The notes under the pieces are model-generated. The model was not told where the DNA came from. It saw nothing but the letters and a program-made list of their open reading frames with translations, and ran no database searches. Positions 43,680 to 51,752 of a stretch of 64,000 bases of DNA are shown here, in pieces (within the stretch, counting starts at the first letter, position 1; every line of letters starts with the position of its first letter). Source of the stretch: Desulfocurvibacter africanus subsp. africanus DSM 2603 (GTDB taxonomy: Bacteria > Desulfobacterota > Desulfovibrionia > Desulfovibrionales > Desulfovibrionaceae); NCBI RefSeq assembly GCF_000422545.1, contig NZ_AULZ01000002.1, positions 124,001 to 188,000 on the forward strand, read 5' to 3'. The position numbers and the translations under genes were made by a program.

Positions 43680-43707
43680 TTGACGCTCTTTCCGCGTCTT
43701 GTGTAAC
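43680..43707 (+). promoter_or_regulatory. Candidate promoter of cobD
   Basis: TTGACG and TGTAAC are separated by 16 bp, about 108 bp before the cobD ATG. Only the -35 is close to consensus. I looked for a cobalamin riboswitch in the same leader and found no convincing one. Confidence 0.35.
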
Positions 43708-43814
43708 ACTGGGAAGTGGATGCTGCAGGCCTAGTGCGCGCTTGATGCTCAGTTCGTGCGCCAAACCCTCCAGCATGGAATGGTGGCGGATAATATCAAG
43801 ACAAGGACAGCGGT

Positions 43815-44753
43815 ATGGATTTCGCGATTGCACTTCTAGCAGTGCTTCTGGATCTGGCTTTGGGCGATCCGCGTCGTCTCTACCATCCGGTGCGGGCCCT
43901 GGGCGCGCTCATGGACAGAGAAGAGGCCATTGTCCGCAGTGCGGGAGGTTTGTCGCTCAAGTGGTGGGGCATCCTTTTCGTGCTGTTCAATGCTCTCGGC
44001 GCATGGTTGGTGGTGCGTCTGCTCACGTCCATTCCCGTGCTCGGCTGGTTGATTGCACTATACTTGGCATACACGGGGCTTGCCCTTGGCCAACTTTGGA
44101 GGGACGGCCGGCGCGTGGCGCGGCTCATCGACGCCGGTGATCTGTCGAACGCACGGCTGGCGCTGGCGCATCTCGTGACGCGCGACACTTCGGCCATGGA
44201 CGAGCAGGCTCTGCGGCGCTCCCTTGCCGAAACCATGAGCGAGAACATGAACGACGGCTTCGTGGCTCCGTTCTTCTACCTGGTCATCGGCGGGCCGGCG
44301 CTTTTGTGGTTATACAAGACCGTGAGCACCATGGATTCCATGTGGGGCTACAAGACCGAGCGTTACCGGGAATTCGGCTGGGCCGCGGCGCGCACGGACG
44401 ACGTGCTGGCTTTCCTGCCTGCACGCATGACCGCCTTCTTCATGCTAGGCGCAGGCTGGTTCATGTCCCTGGACGTGCATCGCGCTTTCGACAACATGCG
44501 TACCGATGCGCTCAAGACCGAGAGTCCAAATGCCGGCTGGCCCATGTCCGCCGCCGCTTGGTTATTGGGCGCATGGGTAGGCGGCCCGGCGGTTTACTTC
44601 GGACGGCTGAAGGACAAACCAGTGCTGGGGCCGACCGAAGGAGCTTGGAGCAGCATTAAGACCAAACGCTTGCTGCGGATGATTTTGGCTACAGGTTTTG
44701 TGTCGACCGCCGCTCTGGCCGCCTATTTCGCCATGCTGTTTGCCGCGGCATAG
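43815..44753 (+). CDS. cobD: Cobalamin biosynthesis protein CobD/CbiB
   Basis: The 312-aa integral membrane protein has the family start FAIALLAVLLDLALGDPRRLYHPVRALGALM (interrupted here), a central SEN(MNDGFVAPFFY) block with ETMSENMNDG, and TMDSMWGYKTERYREFG. These are the CbiB hallmarks. CobD/CbiB attaches aminopropanol (or its phosphate) to adenosylcobyric acid. It is monocistronic here. Corrinoid demand in the cell fits the presence of a RACE protein at 9298-10869. Terminator not seen. Confidence 0.92.
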   Translation: MDFAIALLAVLLDLALGDPRRLYHPVRALGALMDREEAIVRSAGGLSLKWWGILFVLFNALGAWLVVRLLTSIPVLGWLIALYLAYTGLALGQLWRDGRRVARLIDAGDLSNARLALAHLVTRDTSAMDEQALRRSLAETMSENMNDGFVAPFFYLVIGGPALLWLYKTVSTMDSMWGYKTERYREFGWAAARTDDVLAFLPARMTAFFMLGAGWFMSLDVHRAFDNMRTDALKTESPNAGWPMSAAAWLLGAWVGGPAVYFGRLKDKPVLGPTEGAWSSIKTKRLLRMILATGFVSTAALAAYFAMLFAAA

Positions 44754-45298
44754 TAGCCTCTGCGGAGTTACTACAATGTGAAGTCTCCATGCGAATATCC
44801 ATTGATGGATGGTATCCTTCCATTTGTCTGTTGCAGACTCGTGTCTAAAAATAATCGAGTGGTGCGTGTGTCCAGTGTTTCAGGACACGGTGGATTAAGG
44901 GTTTTGCTAGTCCATATTTCTCGGACAAGAAATTTTTACATAGTGTAGTGAACGCTTGTCATCCAGCTTTCCAGGAAAGTGGTTTGCCTTCGTTGCAGGC
45001 GTAGCGTGCTTTTAGTTGCTTCATTAAGGCTGGTTTCCATTCTTTATCTATAGCAATGAAAGCTTACTTTTTAATTATGAAGCAAAAATGCAGCAGAATA
45101 CCCTTGCAATACATGCAAAAGTGTGATTTCTGATTGTCCATCACGCGAATGCGTGACGTGAGTCACGGAGCGGGCGATGTGTCGGCAGCGAGTCCAGACC
45201 TTACGTCACATGAATCGCACCTGCCCCAAAGGACGCTAGGCAGTTTCCGCGAGCGTCCATCGACATACAGACCCTGCGAACGATAAGGAGCGAGCACA
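44754..45298. other. 545-bp AT-richer intergenic stretch between cobD and mucR
   Basis: The base composition is clearly lower in GC than the neighbours. It holds a possible decayed reading frame (44845-45063), a TGTCC/GGACA inverted repeat near 44870 and, near 45140-45165, a nested palindromic stretch around TCACGCGAATGCGTGA and GTGACGTGAGTCAC just upstream of mucR, which may be an operator. No tRNA or complete gene is seen. Confidence 0.5.
44845..45063 (-). pseudogene. Possible decayed ORF remnant
   Basis: On the minus strand 73 codons are open except for one internal TGA. The reading includes EWKPALMKQLKARY, NEGKPLSWKAG, the stop, then KNFLSEKYGLAKPL and HRVLKHWTHAPLDYF before TAG. The composition looks protein-like and AT-rich, suggesting a transferred and decayed gene, but the length is small and no family is recognised. 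Confidence 0.25.
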
Positions 45299-45703
45299 AT
45301 GGACGACTTTCTCAAGGAAGCCTTGGAGATCGTCAAAGCACAGGCGAGCGTGCGCAATATGACCGAGGAGGAGATCATCTCCATGGTCAAGTCGTTGGCT
45401 GGAGGCATTCAAGCCATCGGAGCCAGCGAAGGCGGCGAATCCTTCAATCCGGCCGAGGATCCCAAAAAAGCAGTCAAGGAAAAGACGATCGTCTGCCTCG
45501 ATTGCGGCAAGTCTTTCAAGATCCTGACCAAGAAGCATCTGTCCACTCATGGTCTCACGCCCGACCAGTACAGAGAGAAGTGGGACTATCCCAAGAAGAT
45601 GCCCCTGGTCTGCAAATCCCTGCAGCGCGAGCGCCGCAAGAAGATGAAGGATATGCGCCTGTGGGAGAAACGCACTGGCACGGGCAAAGGCAAGGACAGC
45701 TAG
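45299..45703 (+). CDS. MucR/Ros-family transcriptional regulator
   Basis: The 134-aa protein has a helical N-terminal part, FLKEALEIVKAQASV, and the Ros/MucR zinc finger. Its segment CLDCGKSFKILTKKHLSTH gives Cys-x2-Cys and two His ligands, followed by HGLTPDQYREKWDYP, the family signature. A basic Lys/Arg-rich tail follows. MucR proteins bind AT-rich DNA and regulate many genes. AAGGAG precedes the ATG. The stop TAG (45701-45703) overlaps the first bases of repeat copy 3. The palindromic upstream stretch could be an autoregulatory site. Confidence 0.88.
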   Translation: MDDFLKEALEIVKAQASVRNMTEEEIISMVKSLAGGIQAIGASEGGESFNPAEDPKKAVKEKTIVCLDCGKSFKILTKKHLSTHGLTPDQYREKWDYPKKMPLVCKSLQRERRKKMKDMRLWEKRTGTGKGKDS

Positions 45704-45827
45704 AGCATTTGCTTTTGAAAATGCTCTGCAAGCCATGCGTCGGCATGGCTTGCCACCGCGTAGGCGTAGGCGCAATTCACTTGCGCCGTCAACGCCGGAG
45801 CGGGCGTCTTAAAAGCAATCTGCTCTA
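45701..45827 (-). repeat. Dispersed palindromic MITE-like element, copy 3 (orientation B)
   Basis: About 123 bp between TA dinucleotides at 45701-45702 and 45826-45827, almost identical to copy 2 and inverted relative to copy 1. The first element base completes the mucR stop codon TAG. One T is missing from the left terminal repeat (GAGCATTTGC). Two GCGTAG-type hexamer units are present, compared with three in copy 1. Confidence 0.85.
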
Positions 45828-45911
45828 TGACGGCCCTCTAGGGCGGCGTGTCCCTGGCTTCAGGCTTGTTTATCGGCTGATTGCCAAGGGCGCTCTCTGC
45901 CGCAATGCATG

Positions 45912-45946
45912 AAAAAGCCCCCGAAGCACAAGCTTCGGGGGCTTTT
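45912..45946 (-). terminator. Terminator of ndk-proC
   Basis: A 15-bp perfect stem AAAAGCCCCCGAAGC/GCTTCGGGGGCTTTT with a 4-base loop ends in a T-tract on the minus strand; it may also act on the plus strand. Confidence 0.9.
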
Positions 45947-45973
45947 CGTAAGATCCGCGGCCATGCTGTTGCG

Positions 45974-46774
45974 CTATTTGCCGAGTTCAATGCTGCGTTT
46001 ATAGCTGGCCTCCACGGCGTCGATGATCGCCGCGCGCACGGCCTGGCGGTCCATGTGGACCAGAGCCCGGATGGTCGTGCCCGCGGGCGAGGTGACCATC
46101 TCGCGCAGCACCGAAAGATGTTCGCCGCTCTCGGCGGCCAGCTTGCCAGAGCCGGTCAGCAGGCCGAGCACCATGTCCGTGGCCTGCGTTCTGGGCAGGC
46201 CCAGGTACACGGCCGATTCAACCAGAGCCTCCATGAAATAGAAAACATAGGCCGGACCCGAGCCGACCACGGCCGTGAATGCGTCGAACAATGTCTCGGG
46301 CAGGACATGCACCGCGCCCACGGCTGTGAACAGATCCTGCACCTGACGCTTCTGCGCCTCACTCAAGCGAGGATCGTCCAGGCATATCGCGCTCACGCCC
46401 GCGCCCACCAAGGCCGGCGTATTGGGCATGACGCGCACCACGGGACAAGCATTGCCGCTCCATTCGCGCAGCCGCGCTACGGGTATGCCGGCCGCGATGG
46501 ACACCAGACACTTGGCTTCCGTGAGATGGCCGGACATGTCCTGCAGCACTGGACGCAGGTGCTGCGGTTTGACGGCGAGCACGACGTAGTCCGAGCGTTG
46601 AGCCACATCGTTGGGGGTCGCCAAAGGCTCGAGCCCGCAATCGCGCTTGAGTTCAGCGAGCTTGTCCCTGTTCAGATCCGTCCCGCAGAATTCAAGACTG
46701 CCACGCCCGGTCAGGCCACGGATGATGGCCGTGCCCATGTTGCCGGTGCCAACAAAGCCGATGACCGGGCTCAT
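45974..46774 (-). CDS. proC: Pyrroline-5-carboxylate reductase
   Basis: The 266-aa enzyme makes proline from pyrroline-5-carboxylate with NAD(P)H. IGFVGTGNMGTAIIRGL is the Rossmann loop. The C-terminal signature is VTSPAGTTIRALVHMDRQAVRAAIIDAVEASYKRS in interrupted form. VVRVMPNTPALVGAGVSAI is also characteristic. It lies 3 bp after ndk, so the two are co-transcribed and end at the downstream terminator. Confidence 0.95.
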   Translation of the reverse strand: MSPVIGFVGTGNMGTAIIRGLTGRGSLEFCGTDLNRDKLAELKRDCGLEPLATPNDVAQRSDYVVLAVKPQHLRPVLQDMSGHLTEAKCLVSIAAGIPVARLREWSGNACPVVRVMPNTPALVGAGVSAICLDDPRLSEAQKRQVQDLFTAVGAVHVLPETLFDAFTAVVGSGPAYVFYFMEALVESAVYLGLPRTQATDMVLGLLTGSGKLAAESGEHLSVLREMVTSPAGTTIRALVHMDRQAVRAAIIDAVEASYKRSIELGK

Positions 46775-46777
46775 AGA

Positions 46778-47197
46778 CTAGCCCACCAGTTCGAGATTGC
46801 TGAAGAAGTAGGCGATCTCGATGGCTGCGTTCTCCAGCGAGTCGGAGCCGTGCACCGAGTTACGCTCGATATTCTGGGCGTAGGCCTTGCGGATGGTGCC
46901 CTCGGCGGCATTCGCCGGGTTGGTCGCGCCCATGAGGTCGCGGTAGCGCTTAACGGCATTGTCGGCTTCGAGCACTGCCACCACGATGGGGCCGGAGCAC
47001 ATGAACCTGCACAGATCCTCGAAGAAGGGGCGCGCCTTGTGCACGGCGTAGAAGCCTCCGGCCTGCTGCTCGGACATCTGGAGCATCTTCATGCCCACGA
47101 CCTTGAGCCCGGACTCCTGAACCATCTTGAGCACGGCGCCAGTCAGGTTGCGCTCCACGGCATCGGGCTTGATAATACAAAGGGTTCTTTCGGCCAT
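46778..47197 (-). CDS. ndk: Nucleoside diphosphate kinase
   Basis: The 139-aa protein starts [18 protein letters not shown], and has the catalytic segment [20 protein letters not shown] with the phospho-accepting His. It equilibrates NTPs and NDPs. Its AA region [23 protein letters not shown] is the family nucleotide-binding block. An ATG follows GGAGG-like AGGAACTAG. It precedes proC. Confidence 0.95.
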   Translation of the reverse strand: MAERTLCIIKPDAVERNLTGAVLKMVQESGLKVVGMKMLQMSEQQAGGFYAVHKARPFFEDLCRFMCSGPIVVAVLEADNAVKRYRDLMGATNPANAAEGTIRKAYAQNIERNSVHGSDSLENAAIEIAYFFSNLELVG

Positions 47198-47263
47198 TCT
47201 AGTTCCTCCAATTGGTGGGTGTAGTTGTGAACGCAGTATCAGATAAAGCTAAAAAGCGCATGA

Positions 47264-48103
47264 TTATACAAGGAGCATCTTGTCGGAAGAGAAGGCCTCG
47301 CCTTTGAGGGCGTAGAAGCGAGCCAGCAGATCCTCGACGCGCAGGTTTCGCTTCTCCTCGCCGTCGATGTCGAGAATGATCTCGCCCTGGTGCATCATGA
47401 CCAGCCGATTGCCCAGAGCCAGGGCCTGATTCATGTTATGCGTGACCATGAGCGTTGTCAGCCGTTCTTCGTCCACAACGCGCCGGGTCAGCTCTATGAT
47501 CTGCTGACCTGTCTTGGGGTCCAGGGCCGCGGTGTGTTCGTCCAGCAGGAGCACGTCCGGCCGCTGCATGGTGGCCATGAGCAGGGTCAGGGCCTGGCGT
47601 TGGCCACCTGAGAGCAGGCCCACGAGATCCGTGAGCCGGTCTTCGAGGCCCAGGCCGATTTTGGCCAGCAGTTCGCGGAAGAATATCCGGTCGCGGGACT
47701 TGACCCCACGTCCCAGTCCGCGAGATTTCCCGCGCTTCGCGGCCAGGGCCAGGTTTTGCTCGATGGTGCCACTGGCGCAGGTGCCTTTGAGCGGATCCTG
47801 GAATACGCGGCCGATATGCGCGGCGCGCCGATGCTCGGGCCAGCCAGTCACGTCCTCTCCCGCCAGCAGAATGCGGCCCTCGTCGGGCAGGAAACCGCCG
47901 GCTGTGGCGGTGAGCAGAGTGGACTTACCCGCTCCGTTGGAGCCGATGAGCGTGATGAAGTCGCCGTGGTTCACGTGCAGGTTGACGCGCTTGAGCGCAA
48001 GGACTTCATTGACGCTGCCGCGATGGAAGTACTTGGTCACTCCTTCGAGCACGAGCATATGCGCGCTTCGGGCCGAGCCTTCCGCCTTCTTGGGTGCGAC
48101 CAT
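47264..48103 (-). CDS. ABC transporter ATP-binding protein
   Basis: The 279-aa ATPase has Walker A GSNGAGKST near residue 54, the Q-loop in IGRVFQDPLKGT, signature LSGGQRQALTLL, Walker B DVLLLDEHTAALD and a switch His in MVTHNMNQA. It pairs with the upstream permease (1-bp overlap at 48103) and a solute-binding protein. This gene set is of the PF04392-type uptake system, sometimes linked to tryptophan or tyrosine, but the substrate cannot be read from sequence. Confidence 0.88.
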   Translation of the reverse strand: MVAPKKAEGSARSAHMLVLEGVTKYFHRGSVNEVLALKRVNLHVNHGDFITLIGSNGAGKSTLLTATAGGFLPDEGRILLAGEDVTGWPEHRRAAHIGRVFQDPLKGTCASGTIEQNLALAAKRGKSRGLGRGVKSRDRIFFRELLAKIGLGLEDRLTDLVGLLSGGQRQALTLLMATMQRPDVLLLDEHTAALDPKTGQQIIELTRRVVDEERLTTLMVTHNMNQALALGNRLVMMHQGEIILDIDGEEKRNLRVEDLLARFYALKGEAFSSDKMLLV

Positions 48104-49011
48104 CAGCAGGCCCTCCTGCGCAGGCCGAAGCGGCTCTTGATCTGAGGGGCCGTAAGCGCGAGCACAACGAGCAGGGCGGTGATGAGATTCAGGTCGCTGG
48201 GGGCGAAGGAGAATCCGCCGATATCGAGTCCCAGGGCCAGTGCGATGGCCAGGCGGTAAACCACCGAGCCCAAGATTGCCGCCACGATAGCCCGTTTAAC
48301 CCGTCCAGGCCCGACGCCCAGAAGCGTCTCGCCCACGATGACCGAAGCCAGTCCGGCCACGATGGTTCCCACGCCCATGTTCGCGTCCGCTGCACCCTGG
48401 TTCTGGGCCACAAGCCCGCCGCTGACGGCCACCATTGCGTTGGACAGGCCCACGCCGAAGATGATCATGGAGTGCGTGTTGACACCCAGCGCCGTGACCA
48501 TCTGCGGGTTGTCACCCGTGGCCAGCATGGCCTGGCCGAGTTCGGTGGACAGGAACCACATGAGCAGCCCGGCCGCAGCCACGGCGATGGCCCCGAACAG
48601 GAGCCAGGAGGCCATGTGCGGAGGGATGCCCAGGGCGATGATTGGGTCGATGACCGTGTCTTGACCCAGCAAGGCCATGTTCGGCCGGCCGCCCATGATG
48701 CGGATGTTGATGGAATACAGGGCGATCATGGTCAGGATGGACGCCAACAGGTGCAGAATGCGCAGCTTGGTGTTCAGGATGCCCGTCACCGCGCCGGCCA
48801 GGAAGCCGGCTCCAGCGGCCAAGGCCAGGGCCAGAACCGGATGCAGGCCCGAGGTGATGGCTACCGAGGTCACGGCTGCGCCAAGGGGCAGGCTGCCGTC
48901 CACGGTCAGGTCCGGAAATTCGAGCACACGGAAGGTCAGATAGACCCCGAGCACCATGAGTCCGAAGACAAAGCCCTGTTCCAAAGCGCCGTAGAATGCG
49001 TACCAGGTCAT
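48103..49011 (-). CDS. ABC transporter permease, LivH-like
   Basis: The 302-aa protein has about eight to nine hydrophobic helices and the conserved permease segment AGFLAGAVTGILNTKLRI and VSGGLVAQNQGAADANMGVGTIVAGLASVIVGE (interrupted). This is the BPD_transp_2 family used by branched-chain amino acid and PF04392 systems. It overlaps the ATPase gene by one base and follows the solute-binding protein gene after a terminator-like hairpin. Confidence 0.85.
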   Translation of the reverse strand: MTWYAFYGALEQGFVFGLMVLGVYLTFRVLEFPDLTVDGSLPLGAAVTSVAITSGLHPVLALALAAGAGFLAGAVTGILNTKLRILHLLASILTMIALYSINIRIMGGRPNMALLGQDTVIDPIIALGIPPHMASWLLFGAIAVAAAGLLMWFLSTELGQAMLATGDNPQMVTALGVNTHSMIIFGVGLSNAMVAVSGGLVAQNQGAADANMGVGTIVAGLASVIVGETLLGVGPGRVKRAIVAAILGSVVYRLAIALALGLDIGGFSFAPSDLNLITALLVVLALTAPQIKSRFGLRRRAC

Positions 49012-49031
49012 GCTTTAAGTGGTGCGTCGGT

Positions 49032-49062
49032 AAAAAGAGGGCGCGGCCGAGCGCCGCGCCCT
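49032..49062 (-). terminator. Attenuating terminator between the binding protein and permease genes
   Basis: On the minus strand GGGCGCGGC and GCCGCGCCC pair around a 5-base loop (extended by flanking bases), then CTCTTTTT follows. It lies inside the ABC operon and could lower permease/ATPase expression relative to the binding protein. Confidence 0.8.
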
Positions 49063-49087
49063 GAAAGTCCGACGTCTTGCTTGACGC

Positions 49088-50056
49088 CTACTCGATGATC
49101 TTGTCGGCGCGGGTCAGCACTGCCTGGGGCACGTTGACGCCCATGGCCTTTGCTGCGCCCATGTTCACGTACAATTCCAGCTCCTGCAAGTCTTCAACGG
49201 GCATGGTCGCGGGAGTGGCTCCGTCCACAAGAATCCGCTTGGCCATATGCGCGGTCTGCTTGCCCATGCGGTAGTAATCCACGGCCAGCGCCGCGACTGC
49301 GCCGCGCTTGACCGAGTCGTTATCAGCCGAGAACAGCGGCAGCTTATTCTGCTGGCAGACCTTGATGATGGCTTCGAGGGCTGTGATGACCGTGTTGTCG
49401 GTGCCGACGTAAATTGCATCGGCCTTGCCCACCAGGCTCTTGGCGGCCTGGGTAACGCCGGCGGAGTTGGCCACCGTGGCGGGCATGACGGTCCAGCCGA
49501 GCTTGGCCGCCTCTGCCTTGACCTGACCGAAGGTGGTCACGGAGTTGGCCTCGCCCGCGTTATAGATGATGCCAAGGCGCTTGGCGCCAGGCACGAATTC
49601 CTTGATCAGCGCCAGCTGACGATCCACGGGGCTGCGGTCGGTCATGCCAGTGATGTTTGCGCCCGGAGCTTGCAGGCTCTTGACCAGCCCAGCGCCTACC
49701 GGGTCGGTCACGGCGGTGATGAGAATGGGGATATTCTTGATCTTCTGGGCCGCGGCCTGGGCCGTGGGGGTGGCGATGGCCAGCACGACGTCGGGCTCCT
49801 CGCCGAGCATCTGGCTGGCGATCTGGTTGGCCGTGGCGATGTTGCCCTGGGCGCTGTGCACGTTGTACTTGGCCTCAAGGCCCAAGGTCTTGAATTCATC
49901 CATGAAGCCCTGGCGCACGGCATCCAGCGACGGGTGCTCGACGATCTGGGTCACGGACACGGTGTAGGTTTGCTTGGCCTGGTTTTGGGCCATGGCTGGA
50001 GCGGCCGACAGGAGGCCGAGGACCGGGAGGAGCGTCAGTGCGATGAAGCGTTTCAT
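49088..50056 (-). CDS. ABC transporter substrate-binding protein (PF04392 family)
   Basis: From ATG 50056 (GGAG 7 bp upstream) the product is 322 aa. A signal peptide ends APAMAQ near residue 22. The mature part has VTQIVEHPSLDAVRQGF and later PVDRQLALIKEFVPGAKRLGIIYN, the conserved face of PF04392 (ABC_sub_bind). Related proteins bind aromatic amino acids in Firmicutes. It is the first gene of the three-gene transporter and is separated from the permease by a terminator-like hairpin. Two further ATGs upstream (50062, 50098) lack good spacing. Confidence 0.85.
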   Translation of the reverse strand: MKRFIALTLLPVLGLLSAAPAMAQNQAKQTYTVSVTQIVEHPSLDAVRQGFMDEFKTLGLEAKYNVHSAQGNIATANQIASQMLGEEPDVVLAIATPTAQAAAQKIKNIPILITAVTDPVGAGLVKSLQAPGANITGMTDRSPVDRQLALIKEFVPGAKRLGIIYNAGEANSVTTFGQVKAEAAKLGWTVMPATVANSAGVTQAAKSLVGKADAIYVGTDNTVITALEAIIKVCQQNKLPLFSADNDSVKRGAVAALAVDYYRMGKQTAHMAKRILVDGATPATMPVEDLQELELYVNMGAAKAMGVNVPQAVLTRADKIIE

Positions 50057-50217
50057 GCGCATTCTCCGCGTGCTAGGTTGGGGTGTGGCCAGCGGCAAAG
50101 GTCAGCAGGGCCGGCCCATGCCGGCTCAATGCCGGTAAATGCAAAGGTCAGCATTCATGCCTGCTTGCCGACAGGCAGTCAAGGCACGCCTTGCTATAGG
50201 CTGAAATGGCGGGCCTT

Positions 50218-51735
50218 TCAAGGCAGCGGCGTAATCTCGATGGGTTGCGACTCGGATGGCGGCAGATAAGGCGGTTCACCGATCGGCGTATGGGGCTGTT
50301 GGGCGGGTGGCGTTTTTGCCTGGATCTGCGGGTTCGCGTTGGGGGACACTAGCTGCTTGGCCTGCGGAAGCTTTGTTCCGGAGCGAGATTTGCCGGTGGC
50401 TGTCGCTGCCGTGGGCCGTACGGCAGGATGCAGCAGGCTGCTCAACGTTACTGCCTCCACCCGCGTGTCGCGCTGGGCGACCCAGGTGCGCAGCGCCTGC
50501 AGCGTCTCGGGATAGGGATGGCCGATGGCCACGGCCTTGCCGTGCTTGAGGGCCACGTTTTCGGCCTTGCGCAACTGCAAAAAAATGGCGTCCACGTCAG
50601 CCACGTTGTCCAGGAATACGTCGCGACGCAGCACCGGAGTTCCCGCCTTCTTGCCCACGGAAGTCCCGACGCTCTTGGCCGAGGTCATGCTGTCCAGATA
50701 GAAGAGCCCACGACTGCGCAACTCATCCATCACGACGCTCATGCCCCGTCTGTCCTCGGTGAAGCGTGAGCCCATGTGGTTATTAAGTCCCACGGCCATG
50801 GGAAAGTGCGCCAGATTCTCCATGATCACAGCGCGGATGGCTGCCTCGTTCATGGAAATGAACATGGCTCCCTTGCCGGGGTCATCCTCGGGGTAGCTGC
50901 GCGGCTCCATGGGCTGGTGCAGGAGCACTTCCATGTGGGCTTTGCGGGCCAGGGCGGCAATGCGTTGGCTGTTGCTGGCCGAAGGCCAGATGGCGAAGGC
51001 CACCGGTATGCCCAGCCTGGAAAGGTTGGAGGCGAATTCGACGCTCTCGCCCAGATCGTCGATGACGATGGCCAGCCGCGCCTTAGCACCGGGCAAGGCT
51101 GGTGGAGGGGGCGGGGGAGGCAGGTCGGTCGTAGGCGGGGCTTGCAGCAAAAGGCTGTGCGTCTGCTGGCCATATACTTCGATGCTCAGCCGGTCGTGAT
51201 CCTCGCTCAGAGTCGCTTCAGGCGCGGCTTTGGCAAGCCAGGCGTTCAGTACGCCGAGGAAGCGCGCCCGCTCTCCATCCAGGCGAATGGCCAGGGTTTG
51301 CTGAAGGTATGATTCCCGGCCGGAGTACAGGGTGCGGACTTCCAGGATGCTCACGCTGGACAGGTCCTGACCCACCGCCTTGAGCGTTTCCAGGATGGCC
51401 AGATCGATCATGCGCGCGGCTTCGGCCGGCCCGTCGCGAGCCGGTTCTTCATACAGCCGGGCCTGAACGTTCCGGACGGCCATGCCGTCCGACTCTGACG
51501 CGGAACCTGGGCCCAGGGGAGAACCGGACGCGGGAGAGGCCAGCACCGGCTCGGATGCGAGCGGCCTGGGCGGAGCCGAGAGGATGGTCAGCGCCCAGGC
51601 CAAACCGGCCAGCAGGCCCAGACAGATGAGCGCGGCCAAACGGAAGCTGATGCGCACCGTGCGACCCTGGCGGGCTTCCCCGGAAGATGCCTCCCGGAGG
51701 TCCGGTTGCTCGCGCTCGTCCTGCCCGCCAGCCAT
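50218..51735 (-). CDS. Divergent polysaccharide deacetylase (YibQ-like), membrane anchored
   Basis: The 505-aa protein has one transmembrane helix (about 32-50), a linker, and a YibQ/DUF610 domain from about residue 205: LAIVIDDLG, FAIWPSASNSQ, MEVLLHQPMEP, VGLNNHMGSRFT, and GHPYPETLQALR. These align with the deacetylase fold but the family is divergent and its substrate unknown. The last 70 residues are Pro/Thr-rich and low complexity. ctpA and the envC-like gene follow upstream on the same strand, as in the common envC-ctpA-yibQ envelope cluster, so a role in cell division or wall maintenance is likely. Confidence 0.8.
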   Translation of the reverse strand: MAGGQDEREQPDLREASSGEARQGRTVRISFRLAALICLGLLAGLAWALTILSAPPRPLASEPVLASPASGSPLGPGSASESDGMAVRNVQARLYEEPARDGPAEAARMIDLAILETLKAVGQDLSSVSILEVRTLYSGRESYLQQTLAIRLDGERARFLGVLNAWLAKAAPEATLSEDHDRLSIEVYGQQTHSLLLQAPPTTDLPPPPPPPALPGAKARLAIVIDDLGESVEFASNLSRLGIPVAFAIWPSASNSQRIAALARKAHMEVLLHQPMEPRSYPEDDPGKGAMFISMNEAAIRAVIMENLAHFPMAVGLNNHMGSRFTEDRRGMSVVMDELRSRGLFYLDSMTSAKSVGTSVGKKAGTPVLRRDVFLDNVADVDAIFLQLRKAENVALKHGKAVAIGHPYPETLQALRTWVAQRDTRVEAVTLSSLLHPAVRPTAATATGKSRSGTKLPQAKQLVSPNANPQIQAKTPPAQQPHTPIGEPPYLPPSESQPIEITPLP

Positions 51736-51752
51736 GCGCCGTCCGCCGAGCC

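Noticed and set aside
43602-43814. Cobalamin riboswitch before cobD
   Set aside because: A GCCAGCGGCAGGA stretch and GGTGGCGG looked suggestive, but the B12-box and the surrounding conserved core could not be found.
44990-45010. Sigma-54 promoter-like TGG...TTGCA
   Set aside because: The GG and GC elements are about two bases too far apart for a -24/-12 promoter.
44845-45063. Selenocysteine readthrough at the internal TGA of the 73-codon frame
   Set aside because: No SECIS-like hairpin was recognised after the TGA and no family is known for the frame; a decayed gene is simpler.
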